The notes: generated from the sequence alone by a model not told the origin. Positions 30,218-39,550 are shown, counted from the first letter of the stretch. The stretch: DNA of 64,000 nucleotides from Pseudomonas tructae (GCF_004214895.1 NZ_CP035952.1:5280501-5344500); one strand, 5' to 3'. A program made the numbers and translations.

Positions 30218-30808
30218 TCAGGCGAACAGCTCGCCTTGAATTCGATCAAGCAGCGCCTGGATAGCTTCCAGGCGCTGGCGCGGTGAGTCGATGGCCAGCA
30301 AGTCGAGCTTGTCCTCTTCGACAAAGGGCAGCAGGTAGGCGAGCTGGTTGGCCAGCGCCTGCTGGCCGGTGACGGCCACTGGCATGCCAAGGGATTCGAC
30401 CATCGGGTGCTCGCCCAATGCAGTGAGCAGCGCCAGCAAATCATCATGATCATCTTCCAGCGGCGCATCGGCCTGCTCCGGCAACCAGGAAACATCGGCC
30501 ACCAGTAACTGGTCCTTCTGCACCTCGAATGGCCCGACGCGAAAACGCCGGGTGCCCTCGACGCGAATACCGAGCAGGCCGTTGCCCTGCTGCTGGAAGT
30601 CGCGAATCACGGCCTCACAGCCCACCTGGGAGAAGCCCGTAGGCACCACGCCGACCTGCTCGCCCTCGAGGATGCACACCACGCCAAAACCGCCACCCTG
30701 TTTCATGATGCGGCCGATCATGTCCAGATAGCGCGCCTCGAAGATCTGCAGATCGAGAAAGCAGCCCGGGAACAGCACGGTATTGAGTGGAAACAGCGGT
30801 AACGTCAT
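30218..30808 (-). CDS. Lon N-terminal (substrate-binding) domain protein
   Basis: A 196-residue cytoplasmic protein consisting only of the LON substrate-binding (LAN) domain (begins MTLPLFPLNTVLFPGC, then IFEARYLDMIGR). It lacks the ATPase and protease parts of Lon. Its function is unproven; it may bind unfolded or specific proteins. It converges on the DedA-PAP2 gene with 4 bases between stops and follows the LrgAB-like pair on the minus strand. Confidence 0.93.
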   Translation of the reverse strand: MTLPLFPLNTVLFPGCFLDLQIFEARYLDMIGRIMKQGGGFGVVCILEGEQVGVVPTGFSQVGCEAVIRDFQQQGNGLLGIRVEGTRRFRVGPFEVQKDQLLVADVSWLPEQADAPLEDDHDDLLALLTALGEHPMVESLGMPVAVTGQQALANQLAYLLPFVEEDKLDLLAIDSPRQRLEAIQALLDRIQGELFA

Positions 30809-30817
30809 TGCAACTCC

Positions 30818-31534
30818 TCAAGCTACCAGGCTAACCGCCAGTGGCAGGAATACCGCCGTGGCAACCCCCATCAGGCTCATCGCCAAGGCCGCGAAGGCCC
30901 CGCATTCGTCACTTTCCTGCAGTGCCACCGAAGTACCCACCGCATGCGCGGTCACGCCCAGGGCCATGCCACGGGCTTCCGGGCTGTGCACGCCGCAACG
31001 GCTGAGCAAGGCCGGGCCGAAAATAGCCCCGATCACCCCGGTGATCAGCACGAACACCGCCGCCAACGCCGCCACGCCGCCAATCTGCTCGGCCACCAGC
31101 ATGGCAATCGGCGAGGTGACCGATTTCGGCGCCATGGTCATCAGGATCATGTGCTCGGCGCCAAACCACCATCCCAGTAACAGGCAGGCGCCGGTGGCGA
31201 ACACCCCTCCGATTACCAGCGTAGTAAAGGTCGGCCAGAACAGCTGGCGAATGCGTCGCAGGTTGAGGTAGAGCGGGACCGCCAGCGCCACCGTGGCCGG
31301 GCCCAGCAAGATGTTCATGATCTCGGTGCTTTTGCGGTACTCGCTGTAGGTCAGGCCGCAGCTGAGCAGTACGCCAATGACCACCAGCATCGACACCAGC
31401 ACCGGCTGCAGGAAGATCCAGCGGGTTTTTTCATAGGCGGCCAGCACCAGTTGGTAGGCGCCCAGGGTGATGCCGATGCCGAACAGCGGATGATGAATGA
31501 CGGCAGCTGCGGTGCCGCCCCAGTCCAGGCTCAT
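30818..31534 (-). CDS. LrgB/CidB family membrane protein
   Basis: A 238-residue integral membrane protein with about seven spans, family motifs FGIGITLGAYQLV and PKSVTSPIAMLVAEQIGG, and a C-terminal ARGMALGVTAHAVGTS. LrgB/CidB proteins act with small LrgA/CidA partners, affecting autolysis in Staphylococcus and glycolate or pyruvate transport in other systems. Its ATG overlaps the upstream LrgA-like stop as ATGA, so the pair is translationally coupled. Confidence 0.93.
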   Translation of the reverse strand: MSLDWGGTAAAVIHHPLFGIGITLGAYQLVLAAYEKTRWIFLQPVLVSMLVVIGVLLSCGLTYSEYRKSTEIMNILLGPATVALAVPLYLNLRRIRQLFWPTFTTLVIGGVFATGACLLLGWWFGAEHMILMTMAPKSVTSPIAMLVAEQIGGVAALAAVFVLITGVIGAIFGPALLSRCGVHSPEARGMALGVTAHAVGTSVALQESDECGAFAALAMSLMGVATAVFLPLAVSLVA

Positions 31535-31893
31535 GGCTGCTCCTCATGCGAGCCTTGGCGGGCGATCAGCTTGTGCATCAGCACGCCGACAAACACCAGG
31601 GTGAGCAACGCCGACAGCACCAGGGCACCGACGATGGCCCAGAAATCCGCGGCAATGTCGGCAGCGTAAACCATCACCCCCACCGCCGGCGGCACCAGCA
31701 ACAGCGGCAGGTAGCGCAGCAGGCTGTTGGCCGCCTCGCTCAAGGGCGCGCCCACCTCGCCACGCAGCATCAGGAATACCAGCAGCAACAGCAGGCCGAT
31801 GATCGGCCCCGGAAGGATCGGCACCAACAGGTGATTGATCGCCGTCCCTAGCAACTGGAACAGCACCAGCCAGGTCAAACCACGCAACAGCAT
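31531..31893 (-). CDS. LrgA/CidA family membrane protein
   Basis: A 120-residue holin-like membrane protein with four spans and the family motif PGPIIGLLLLLVFL. The start at 31893 is decided by the ribosome binding site: AAGGAG directly touches an earlier ATG at 31899, which is too close to use, and stands 6 bases before this one. It is coupled to the LrgB-like gene. The 150 bases upstream hold the promoter shared with the divergent MaoC gene. Confidence 0.93.
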   Translation of the reverse strand: MLLRGLTWLVLFQLLGTAINHLLVPILPGPIIGLLLLLVFLMLRGEVGAPLSEAANSLLRYLPLLLVPPAVGVMVYAADIAADFWAIVGALVLSALLTLVFVGVLMHKLIARQGSHEEQP

Positions 31894-32051
31894 AAGCATC
31901 TCCTTGAGGCCCGGCGGCCATTATAAGCACGCTAACGACCGGCCTATAAGCCAAGTTTGGCCGACTTGACCGCTTCCAGCGGGCGTGCTGATCTTAGGGC
32001 TTCGAATCTGCCGAAGTCATAAGAAAATCAAAGACAACCTGGAGAGTCAAA

Positions 32052-32507
32052 ATGCCCTATGTACCTGTTGCAGAGCTTTCGCAGTACGTTGGAAAGGAAC
32101 TGGGACGTTCCGAATGGCTGACCATCGATCAAGACCGCATCAACCTGTTTGCCGAGGCAACCGGCGACTTTCAGTTCATCCATGTCGACCCGATCAAGGC
32201 GGCAAAAACGCCATTTGGCAGCACCATCGCACACGGTTTTCTCACCCTGTCGCTGATCCCCAAGCTGATGGAAGGCCTTGTGGTCTTGCCTGAAGGTATG
32301 AAGATGGCCGTCAACTATGGCCTGGACAGCGTGCGCTTCATCCAGCCGGTGAAGGTCGACAGCAAGGTGCGGCTCAAGGTCGACCTGACCGCTGCCACCG
32401 AGAAGAAGCCCGGCCAATGGCTGCTCAAGATTACCGCCACCCTGGAAATCGAAGGTCAGGACAAACCCGCCTACATCGCTGAACCATTGACGCTCTGCTT
32501 CGTCTGA
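32052..32507 (+). CDS. MaoC-type (R)-specific enoyl hydratase-like protein
   Basis: A 151-residue hot-dog-fold protein with the MaoC signature FAEATGDFQFIHVDP (catalytic Asp and His) followed by STIAHGFLTLSLIP. Such enzymes hydrate (R)-specific 2-enoyl-CoA, in some Pseudomonas feeding polyhydroxyalkanoate synthesis. A GGAGAG ribosome binding site precedes the ATG. It stands alone between the divergent LrgAB pair and the MORN lipoprotein gene. Confidence 0.93.
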   Translation: MPYVPVAELSQYVGKELGRSEWLTIDQDRINLFAEATGDFQFIHVDPIKAAKTPFGSTIAHGFLTLSLIPKLMEGLVVLPEGMKMAVNYGLDSVRFIQPVKVDSKVRLKVDLTAATEKKPGQWLLKITATLEIEGQDKPAYIAEPLTLCFV

Positions 32508-32517
32508 GTCCGGCATG

Positions 32518-32548
32518 AGGGTGAAACCGTCCTGACGACTGTTTCACC
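32518..32548. other. stem-loop after the MaoC gene
   Basis: An 8-bp perfect stem (GGGTGAAA / TTTCACCC) with a 15-base loop follows the stop codon; there is no U-run. Confidence 0.45.
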
Positions 32549-32596
32549 CGCCGCATTGTGCGGCATACTCGGGGCCTCACTCGTCCGGACCCCGCC

Positions 32597-34327
32597 ATGC
32601 GCCTACTCGTTCCCCTTGCCCTGACCCTGCTGCTGGCCGCCTGCGGTGACGGTGAACCCTTGTCGCCCGCCGACGCACGCCTGCCCGATGGCGGGCGCTA
32701 TCGTGGCGAGGTCGTCAACGGCCTGCTGCAAGGAGCCGGGCGCATCGACTACCCCAATGGCAGCTGGTACCAAGGCAATTTCCTCAATGGCCAGTGGCAC
32801 GGCCAGGGCGAATGGCACGGCAGCAATGGCGAGATCTACCGCGGCCAGTTCCAGCAAGGCCTGTTCCACGGCCCGGGCACCCTGAAAACCCCGGGCAGCA
32901 GTTATACCGGCGGGTTCACACTCGGCCGCCGTGATGGCGAAGGCACCCTGAAGGAACCCGGCCTGCTCTACCGTGGCCAGTTCAAGGACGACCAGTACAA
33001 CGGCGCCGGCCATCTCGAGCTGGCCGATGGCAGCCAGTACCAGGGCCTGTTCGCCCGTGGCCAACCCAATGGCGAAGGCATCCGCAGCGACGCCAGCGGC
33101 AACCAGTTCAGTGGTCATTTCGTCAACGGTCAGCTCGAAGGCAGCGGCACCTTCAACAGCGCCGAAGGCGATCAGTACATTGGCGCCTTTCACGACAATC
33201 GTCTGGAAGGCCGTGGCCGTTACGAAAACGTCGACGGCGATGTGTGGATCGGTCAGTTCAAGGACGGCTCGCTCAGCGGCAAGGGCGAGCTGATCGGCAG
33301 CGACGGCAGCCACTACAAAGGCAACTTCAGCGACTGGCGCTTTTCCGGCAACGGTCGCCTGCAATTGCCTGACGGCAGCGTCTATGTCGGCGGTTTCGAA
33401 AACGACACCTATCAGGGCAATGGCCGCCTGACCCTGATCGACGGTCACAGCGAAAGCGGCCTGTGGTTAAACGGCCAGCGCGTGCGCGACGAGCACGGCA
33501 CGCTGCTGCCCGACCCGCTGGAGCTGGCACTGCTCAACCAGGGCACGCTGCTTGAACAAGCACTGACCAAGGTGCCGGCCTCAACCCCTGACATCGAACT
33601 CTATAGCCTGGCCCTGGGTGGCGATGGCAAGCAGAGCGTGTTCCTGCGTGAGGCCGATTACGTCAGCAGCATGCTCAAGAGCCGATTTGGCGCCGTCGGC
33701 CAGATCAACCTGGTCAACCACCGCGACCACCTCGCCGACCGGCCCATGGCCACCCGCGAGAACCTCGCCCGCGCCGTGCGCACCCTGGCCGAGCGCAGCG
33801 GCCCGGAAGACCTGGTGTTCATCTACCTGACCAGCCACGGCAGCCATGAACACGAGCTGGTGCTCGACCAGCCGCGCCTGCAACTGGCCGACCTGCCCGC
33901 CGATGCCTTGGCCGCGACCCTGGCGCCGCTCAAGACGCGTGACAAGATCATTGTCATCTCGGCCTGTTACTCCGGCGGCTATATCGCCCCGCTCAAGGAT
34001 GACCGGACCCTGATCATCACCGCCTCGCGGGCGGACCGGGTGTCGTTCGGCTGTTCCGAAGAAGCCAACTTCACCTACTTCGGCGATGCCCTGTTCGCCC
34101 AGGCACTCAACCAGACCGACGATCTGCAGCAAGCGTTCGAGCTGGCCAAGGCGAGTGTTTCGCAACGCGAGTCGATTGAAGGCTTCGACGCCTCCGAACC
34201 GCAGATTTGGGCGCCGAAGGCCGTACTCGAACACTGGCAACGACTACGCCAGCAGCAGGCGCGCAAGGCATTGCAAAGTGGCGACGGGCAACAGACAGAG
34301 CATGCAAAAAATGCGAGCAACCACTAA
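32597..34327 (+). CDS. lipoprotein with MORN repeats and a C13 (caspase-like) peptidase domain
   Basis: A 576-residue lipoprotein precursor (lipobox LAAC near residue 16). Eleven MORN repeats fill about residues 34-300 (units such as YQGNFLNGQWHGQGEW). The C-terminal half (about 330-545) resembles peptidase family C13 (legumain, clan CD): a putative catalytic His414 in YLTSHGSH and Cys457 in VISACYSGGY, both present. MORN repeats often bind membranes or proteins. The predicted product is a periplasm- or outer-membrane-anchored cysteine peptidase with unknown substrate. The ATG at 32597 gives the lipoprotein signal. Confidence 0.88.
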   Translation: MRLLVPLALTLLLAACGDGEPLSPADARLPDGGRYRGEVVNGLLQGAGRIDYPNGSWYQGNFLNGQWHGQGEWHGSNGEIYRGQFQQGLFHGPGTLKTPGSSYTGGFTLGRRDGEGTLKEPGLLYRGQFKDDQYNGAGHLELADGSQYQGLFARGQPNGEGIRSDASGNQFSGHFVNGQLEGSGTFNSAEGDQYIGAFHDNRLEGRGRYENVDGDVWIGQFKDGSLSGKGELIGSDGSHYKGNFSDWRFSGNGRLQLPDGSVYVGGFENDTYQGNGRLTLIDGHSESGLWLNGQRVRDEHGTLLPDPLELALLNQGTLLEQALTKVPASTPDIELYSLALGGDGKQSVFLREADYVSSMLKSRFGAVGQINLVNHRDHLADRPMATRENLARAVRTLAERSGPEDLVFIYLTSHGSHEHELVLDQPRLQLADLPADALAATLAPLKTRDKIIVISACYSGGYIAPLKDDRTLIITASRADRVSFGCSEEANFTYFGDALFAQALNQTDDLQQAFELAKASVSQRESIEGFDASEPQIWAPKAVLEHWQRLRQQQARKALQSGDGQQTEHAKNASNH

Positions 34328-34353
34328 GCTGACTGTATCAAGGGAGAGACATC

Positions 34354-34995
34354 ATGTACTTGACGCCTCAGCACATCCTGCTTGCCGGAGCCACCGGTCT
34401 CACCGGTGAACACTTACTTGATCGGCTGCTCAACGAGCCCACCGTCAGCCGCGTACTGGCCCCAACCCGTCGTCCACTGGCCGAACACCCGCACCTGGAA
34501 AACCCGGTGGGTGACCCGGCGGTGTTTCTCCCGCAACTGGCAGGCCGCGTCGACATCGCCTTCTGCTGCCTGGGCACCACCATCAAGCAGGCCGGATCGG
34601 AGCCGGCCTTTCGCGCCGTCGACCTGGACATGGTCGTCGCCTTCGGCAAACGCGCCCGGGAAATGGGCGCACGGCATCTGCTGGTGGTCAGCGCCCTGGG
34701 TGCCGACCGTAGGTCGCCGATCTTCTACAACCGGGTCAAAGGTGAAATGGAAGCGGCGCTCAAAGCCCAGGACTGGCCGCAACTGACCATCGCCCGGCCT
34801 TCGTTGCTGCTGGGCGATCGTATCGAGCCGCGACTGTCGGAGCGACTGGCCGGCCCCTTTGCCAAACTGATTCCGGGGAAGTACCGGGGGATTGAAGCCT
34901 GTCAGCTGGCCCGGGCGTTGTGGCGTCTGGCGCTGGAAGAACAGGACGGGATTCGGATAGTCGAGTCCGATGAGTTGCGCAGGTTGGGTAAATAG
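34354..34995 (+). CDS. NAD(P)-binding Rossmann-fold protein (atypical SDR)
   Basis: A 213-residue protein with the dinucleotide-binding motif GATGLTG near the N-terminus and the pattern [33 protein letters not shown] and IARPSLLLG seen in the TIP30/YwnB-like atypical SDR group. The reaction is unknown. A GGAGAG ribosome binding site precedes the ATG. It follows the MORN-peptidase gene by 26 bases and may be cotranscribed. A perfect REP hairpin follows. Confidence 0.88.
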   Translation: MYLTPQHILLAGATGLTGEHLLDRLLNEPTVSRVLAPTRRPLAEHPHLENPVGDPAVFLPQLAGRVDIAFCCLGTTIKQAGSEPAFRAVDLDMVVAFGKRAREMGARHLLVVSALGADRRSPIFYNRVKGEMEAALKAQDWPQLTIARPSLLLGDRIEPRLSERLAGPFAKLIPGKYRGIEACQLARALWRLALEEQDGIRIVESDELRRLGK

Positions 34996-34997
34996 CA

Positions 34998-35046
34998 ATC
35001 GCAGGGCAAGCCCGCTCCCACTGTGGGAGCGGGCTTGCCCTGCGAT
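34998..35046. repeat. perfect REP palindrome
   Basis: Two 24-base REP arms (ATCGCAGGGCAAGCCCGCTC...) separated by a single base. This copy carries GCAGGG where other copies have GCGGGG, and the change is present in both arms. Confidence 0.9.
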
Positions 35047-35057
35047 GACTCCCGCCG

Positions 35058-35345
35058 CTACAGCCCGCCTGTCGCCTGGAACCCAACCCCCAGGGCAGTC
35101 AACACCGATAGCGGCAGCAACAAGGTATCGAGCAGTGCACTGCCCGGCAGATCCAGCCCCGGATACTTGGGTGCCTCGGCGCCAAAGCGGTCCATGGCGC
35201 AACAGCCTCCCTGCATGGCATACAAATCCAGGCGCGTACCGGCATAAACCAGCGGTGCTCCCGGCTTGGCTGCATCCAGGGTACGCACACTGGCGCAGCC
35301 GCTAGCCATCAAGCACAGCACCATCGCGCCAAGCAGGCGCTTCAT
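35058..35345 (-). CDS. YceK/YidQ family lipoprotein
   Basis: A 95-residue lipoprotein precursor (lipobox ASGC, cysteine near residue 18) with the YceK/YidQ pattern ([32 protein letters not shown]). The function is unknown. The mature part holds a hydrophobic stretch near the C-terminus. Its start overlaps the ubiX stop as ATGA, placing it last in an mpl-ubiX-yceK-like unit. Confidence 0.9.
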   Translation of the reverse strand: MKRLLGAMVLCLMASGCASVRTLDAAKPGAPLVYAGTRLDLYAMQGGCCAMDRFGAEAPKYPGLDLPGSALLDTLLLPLSVLTALGVGFQATGGL

Positions 35346-35971
35346 TCATCGGCGCCAAAATGATGCTCGCCCCAACGCGGCAACATGTCCTGGGGGATGT
35401 CCAGCAGGTTGAGAATCCGCGCAACGACGAAGTCGATGAGGTCGTCGATGGTTTGCGGCTGATGATAGAACCCAGGCGCCGCCGGCAGGATCACTGCGCC
35501 CATGTTCGACAGCTTGAGCATGTTTTCCAGGTGAATGGTCGAGAACGGCGCTTCGCGTGGCACCAGAATCAGTTGCCGACGCTCCTTCAAGGTGACATCC
35601 GCGGCCCGCTCGATGAGGTTGTTGCAGGCACCGGTGGCGATTGCCGACAGGGTACCGGTGGAGCACGGCACCACCACCATCGCCGCCGGCGCACCGGAGC
35701 CCGAGGCTACCGGCGACATCCAGTCTTCCTTGCCATACACGCGAATCTGCCCGGCGGCGGCGCCGGTGTACTCGGTGAGAAAGGCTTGCATGGCCTGCGG
35801 CTTGGCCGGCAGCAACACATCAGTCTCGGTGGCCATGACCAGTTGTGCAGCCTTGGAGATCAGAAAATGCACCTCGCGGTCTTCGCGCACCAGGCAATCG
35901 AGCAAGCGCAGCCCATACTGCGCTCCCGAAGCCCCGGTCATGGCCAGCGTGATGCGTTGCGGCCCGCTCAT
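35342..35971 (-). CDS. ubiX: flavin prenyltransferase UbiX
   Basis: Makes the prenylated FMN cofactor used by the decarboxylase UbiD in ubiquinone synthesis. The 209-residue protein starts with the flavin-binding motif [15 protein letters not shown] and contains [15 protein letters not shown] and [16 protein letters not shown], characteristic of the family. It is coupled by ATGA overlaps to mpl upstream and the YceK-like gene downstream. Confidence 0.97.
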   Translation of the reverse strand: MSGPQRITLAMTGASGAQYGLRLLDCLVREDREVHFLISKAAQLVMATETDVLLPAKPQAMQAFLTEYTGAAAGQIRVYGKEDWMSPVASGSGAPAAMVVVPCSTGTLSAIATGACNNLIERAADVTLKERRQLILVPREAPFSTIHLENMLKLSNMGAVILPAAPGFYHQPQTIDDLIDFVVARILNLLDIPQDMLPRWGEHHFGADE

Positions 35972-37317
35972 TTCAGCGCCTCGGCCAGCTTGCCGTGCAG
36001 GCCGCCAAAGCCGCCGTTGCTCATGATCACCACCTGGGTACCAGGCTTGGCCTGGCTCTTGACCCGTTCGATGATGGCTTCAAGGCTGTCGGCGACCACA
36101 GCAGGCACCTTGCATTGGGCGGCGGTGCCAGCCAGGTCCCAGCCCAGGTTCGGCGGTGCGTACCAGATCACCTGGTCGGCATCGTTGACGCTCTCGGGCA
36201 AGCCATCACGGTGAGCACCGAGCTTCATCGAGTTGGAGCGCGGCTCGATCACCGCAATCAACGGCGCGTCGCCGATGCGCTTGCGCAGGCCGTCGAGAGT
36301 AGTGGCAATCGCCGTCGGGTGGTGGGCGAAGTCGTCATAGATGGTCACGCCCTGTACTTCGGCGACCTTTTCCATCCGGCGTTTAACGCTTTTGAACGCA
36401 CTGAGCGCGGCAATTCCCATGGCCGGCACTACACCGACATGACGCGCGGCCGCCAGGGTGGCCAGGGCGTTGGCAACGTTGTGCTGACCGCTCAGCTCCC
36501 ACTCGACCACGCCCTGGGCTACGCCTTCGAAGCTGACTTCGAAACGCGAACCATCGGCGCTGAGCAGCTTGACCTGCCACTGTCCGCCAGCCCCCGTGGT
36601 CTGCACGGGTGTCCAGCAGCCCATCTTGATGACCCGCTCCAGCGCCGGTTCAGTGGTTGGATGAATCACCAGGCCTTCGCTCGGAATGGTCCGCACAAGG
36701 TGGTGGAATTGCCGCTCGATGGCCGCCAGGTCAGGAAAGATATCCGCATGATCGAACTCAAGGTTGTTGAGGATCGCGGTACGTGGGCGGTAGTGAACGA
36801 ATTTCGAGCGCTTGTCGAAGAAGGCGCTGTCGTACTCGTCGGCCTCGACCACGAAGAACGGTGTGCCGCCCAGACGGGCCGAGACCGAGAAATTCTGCGG
36901 CACACCGCCGATCAAAAAGCCCGGACTCATGCCGGCATGCTCCAGCACCCAGGCGAGCATGCTGCTGGTGGTGGTCTTGCCATGGGTACCGGCAACCGCC
37001 AGCACCCAGCGGCCTTGCAGTACGTGGTCGGCCAGCCATTGCGGGCCCGAGACGTAGGGCAGGCCCTTGTTCAGCACATACTCCACTGCCGGATTGCCCC
37101 GCGACAGGGCGTTGCCGATCACCACCAGGTCCGGCGCCGGGTCCAGTTGAGCGGCGTCGTAGCCCTGGGTCAGTTCGATGCCCTGGGCCTGAAGCTGGGT
37201 GCTCATCGGTGGGTAGACGTTGGCATCGGAGCCGGTGACCCGATGGCCCAGCTCTTTGGCCAGCACGGCCAGCGAACCCATGAAAGTGCCGCAAATACCG
37301 AGAATATGAATGTGCAT
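35968..37317 (-). CDS. mpl: UDP-N-acetylmuramate:murein tripeptide ligase
   Basis: Recycles cell-wall tripeptide by ligating L-Ala-D-Glu-meso-DAP to UDP-MurNAc in the cytoplasm. The 449-residue Mur ligase shows [16 protein letters not shown] at the N-terminus, the ATP loop [14 protein letters not shown], and [16 protein letters not shown]. It begins the mpl-ubiX unit and complements ldcA at 16 kb. Confidence 0.97.
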   Translation of the reverse strand: MHIHILGICGTFMGSLAVLAKELGHRVTGSDANVYPPMSTQLQAQGIELTQGYDAAQLDPAPDLVVIGNALSRGNPAVEYVLNKGLPYVSGPQWLADHVLQGRWVLAVAGTHGKTTTSSMLAWVLEHAGMSPGFLIGGVPQNFSVSARLGGTPFFVVEADEYDSAFFDKRSKFVHYRPRTAILNNLEFDHADIFPDLAAIERQFHHLVRTIPSEGLVIHPTTEPALERVIKMGCWTPVQTTGAGGQWQVKLLSADGSRFEVSFEGVAQGVVEWELSGQHNVANALATLAAARHVGVVPAMGIAALSAFKSVKRRMEKVAEVQGVTIYDDFAHHPTAIATTLDGLRKRIGDAPLIAVIEPRSNSMKLGAHRDGLPESVNDADQVIWYAPPNLGWDLAGTAAQCKVPAVVADSLEAIIERVKSQAKPGTQVVIMSNGGFGGLHGKLAEALK

Positions 37318-37383
37318 GATCGACCTCGCAAAACGTCGAGGCAGGGTAGCCTAGGGCGCGAAAAATCGCATCCTGTGTTTCGC

Positions 37384-39333
37384 TCAGGCGCCCCGGGCAA
37401 TGCCGTGTTTGCGAAGTTTTCGATACAAGGTATTGCGACTGACCCCCAACTGCGCCGCGACATGGGTCATGTGCCAGCGGTGTTGCTCCAGAACCGTCAG
37501 CAAGGCGTTGCGCTCAGCGTCCTCCAAAGGTGGGACTTGGGGGAGCGGGCTTGTCCCGCGATGCGATGGGGCTGACGCACTGCAATCGCGGGGCAAGCCC
37601 GCTCCCACACAGATAATGGCCGGCAGGTCGGCGAACGCGATGCAGTTGTCTTCACACAGAGCTACCAATGTGCGCATTACATTTCGCAACTGCCGCACGT
37701 TGCCCGGCCAGGCAAACTCCAGCAGTGCCCGCCGCGCCACAGGATCGAGGGTTACCGGCTGCCCGCCGGCCTCTTCAGCCAGGATGAAGTCGAGCAACTG
37801 CGACTTGTCGCTTCGCTCGCGCAAGGCCGGCAGGTCGACTTCCAGGCCATTGAGGCGGTAGTACAAGTCTTCCCGGAAGCTGCCATCCTCGACCCGCGCC
37901 AGCAGGTTGCGGTGGCTGGCGCTGATGATGCGCACGTTGACCGCCTGCGCCTCGCCGCCAATGGGCACCACCATGCGATCTTCCAGCACGCGTAACAGGC
38001 GGGTCTGCAAAGCCAGCGGCATGTCGCCGATCTCATCCAGCAACAGCGTGCCGCCATCGGCCTGCTGCAACTTGCCGCGCATGCCTTCTTTACGCGCACC
38101 GGTAAAACTGCCGCCGCGATAGCCAAACAGTTCGCTCTCGATCAGGCTTTCAGGGATCGAGGCACAGTTGAGGGCGACAAACGCCTTGTTGCTACGCTGG
38201 CTGGCCTGGTGCACGGCTTTGGCAAAGGCCTCCTTGCCGCAACCGGTCTCGCCGCGCAGCAGCAACGGCACATCACGCTCGAACACGCGTACGGCGCGGC
38301 GAAAGTCGTTCTGCAGGGCCGGATCGACCAGGCAAATGCCTGCGGCCTGCCCGGTTTGCACCGGAGCAATGAAGGGCGCCGCTGCTGGCAGCGCCGCACG
38401 CACCTGCCCGCGCACACTGGCGAACAATACGCGGCCATCGCGGGTGCGCAGTGGCCAGCGGGTGCTGGCCTGGGCAGTGGCGCGGCTGAACAGCTCGTCC
38501 TGGGTGCAGTCGAAGAACATATCCACAGGCTTGCCGAGTACACCGCCACGAATGGTGCTCAGCAGGTTCAAGGCGCTCTGGTTGACCGCACAGATCCGCC
38601 CGTCGCCATCGAACGCCAACAACCCCTCACTGAACATCCCGACCGATTCGGCCTGTGGATGAAAGCGCAGGAGGAAGTGGTTGTCGAAATTACGCAGGAA
38701 GTAGCTGCTCTCGATCATCTTCGCCGAGAGGTTGACCAGCGCCATGGTGTGGAACTGGCTCTGGCGCGAGACATCAGCGCGAGCAGACGACACATCGAGT
38801 ACCGCCAGCAGTTCACCATGAGGGTCGAACACCGGGCTGGCCGAGCAGGTCAGCCCGGTATGACGGCCACGGAAGTGTTCACCCTGATGGATAGTCAGCG
38901 ACTGACGCTCGACCAGGCAAGTACCGATACCGTTGGTGCCCTCGCGCGCTTCGCTCCAGTCCGCACCGAGCCACAGCCCGGCACGCTCGAAGATGCGGCG
39001 TTCGGTCGGCGCGGTGACACAATTGAGGATCACCCCGCGGGCGTCGGTGAGCAGCACCGCGTGGCCTGTGCCGCAGAGCTGCTGGTGCAGGCTGTTCATC
39101 TCGTTGCCGGCGATCTGCAGCACCTGTTGCAAGCGCTCGCGGCTTTCCAGCACACGACCATGCTCGAGCACGGTCGGGGCGATGCTCTGGGCCGGGTCCA
39201 GATGATAGTCCTCAAGGCAACGCAGCCAGGAACGGGCGATCGATGGATCGCTGCCGGGCCCCTGCGCCAGTGCCTTGCCCTGAGTCACGGTGAGTACTTG
39301 CCGGGCATGCCGGCTCAGATGAGTGCTCTGCAC
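37384..39333 (-). CDS. sigma-54-dependent activator (AcoR type) of the ethanolamine/aldehyde genes
   Basis: A 649-residue enhancer-binding protein: N-terminal GAF-like sensor (about 70-190), PAS-like region (about 215-290), AAA+ domain (about 330-560) with Walker A GETGCGKE and the sigma-54 contact loop GSFTGA, and a C-terminal Fis-type helix-turn-helix (about 610-645; QLGVSRNTLYRKLRKHG). It is divergent from exaC, which has a sigma-54 promoter, so it probably activates exaC and perhaps eat-eutBC. Odd: residues about 575-598, in the linker before the DNA-binding domain, are the translation of a REP pair. Confidence 0.93.
   Translation of the reverse strand: MQSTHLSRHARQVLTVTQGKALAQGPGSDPSIARSWLRCLEDYHLDPAQSIAPTVLEHGRVLESRERLQQVLQIAGNEMNSLHQQLCGTGHAVLLTDARGVILNCVTAPTERRIFERAGLWLGADWSEAREGTNGIGTCLVERQSLTIHQGEHFRGRHTGLTCSASPVFDPHGELLAVLDVSSARADVSRQSQFHTMALVNLSAKMIESSYFLRNFDNHFLLRFHPQAESVGMFSEGLLAFDGDGRICAVNQSALNLLSTIRGGVLGKPVDMFFDCTQDELFSRATAQASTRWPLRTRDGRVLFASVRGQVRAALPAAAPFIAPVQTGQAAGICLVDPALQNDFRRAVRVFERDVPLLLRGETGCGKEAFAKAVHQASQRSNKAFVALNCASIPESLIESELFGYRGGSFTGARKEGMRGKLQQADGGTLLLDEIGDMPLALQTRLLRVLEDRMVVPIGGEAQAVNVRIISASHRNLLARVEDGSFREDLYYRLNGLEVDLPALRERSDKSQLLDFILAEEAGGQPVTLDPVARRALLEFAWPGNVRQLRNVMRTLVALCEDNCIAFADLPAIICVGAGLPRDCSASAPSHRGTSPLPQVPPLEDAERNALLTVLEQHRWHMTHVAAQLGVSRNTLYRKLRKHGIARGA
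37539..37610. repeat. REP pair inside a coding sequence
   Basis: Two inverted REP copies lie within the sigma-54 activator gene and keep its frame open, adding about 24 residues (VGAGLPRD...SHRGTSPLPQ) to the linker between the AAA+ and helix-turn-helix domains. Confidence 0.92.
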
Positions 39334-39422
39334 TTTTTATTGTTCTCCGCAGACGAGACAGGTCCAGCATCCTCCACCCGTCGGCGCAATGCAATGCTGG
39401 CTTGACCGTTGGGTCACAGCTT

Positions 39423-39466
39423 GTGTCAGCAACGGTACAAAGTGTCACCCAGGCTGTGCCAGACAC
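39423..39466. promoter_or_regulatory. candidate activator sites upstream of exaC
   Basis: Two direct repeats GTGTCA (39423 and 39442) and a related TGTGCCAGACAC (39455) lie about 70-115 bases before the sigma-54 promoter, the usual distance for enhancer sites. The binding protein would be the divergent AcoR-type activator; this is inferred from position only. Confidence 0.35.
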
Positions 39467-39535
39467 GCTACAGCGCCTGGCCACAATACCGGTGAATGAC
39501 CACTAAGCCCTTGATTTATCTGAGGCTGGCAACAC

Positions 39536-39550
39536 TGGCCCAACCCTTGC
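39536..39550 (+). promoter_or_regulatory. sigma-54 promoter of exaC
   Basis: TGGC and TTGC boxes with GG and GC exactly ten bases apart match the -24/-12 consensus. The site lies 48 bases before the exaC start and fits the divergent sigma-54 activator gene. Confidence 0.75.
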
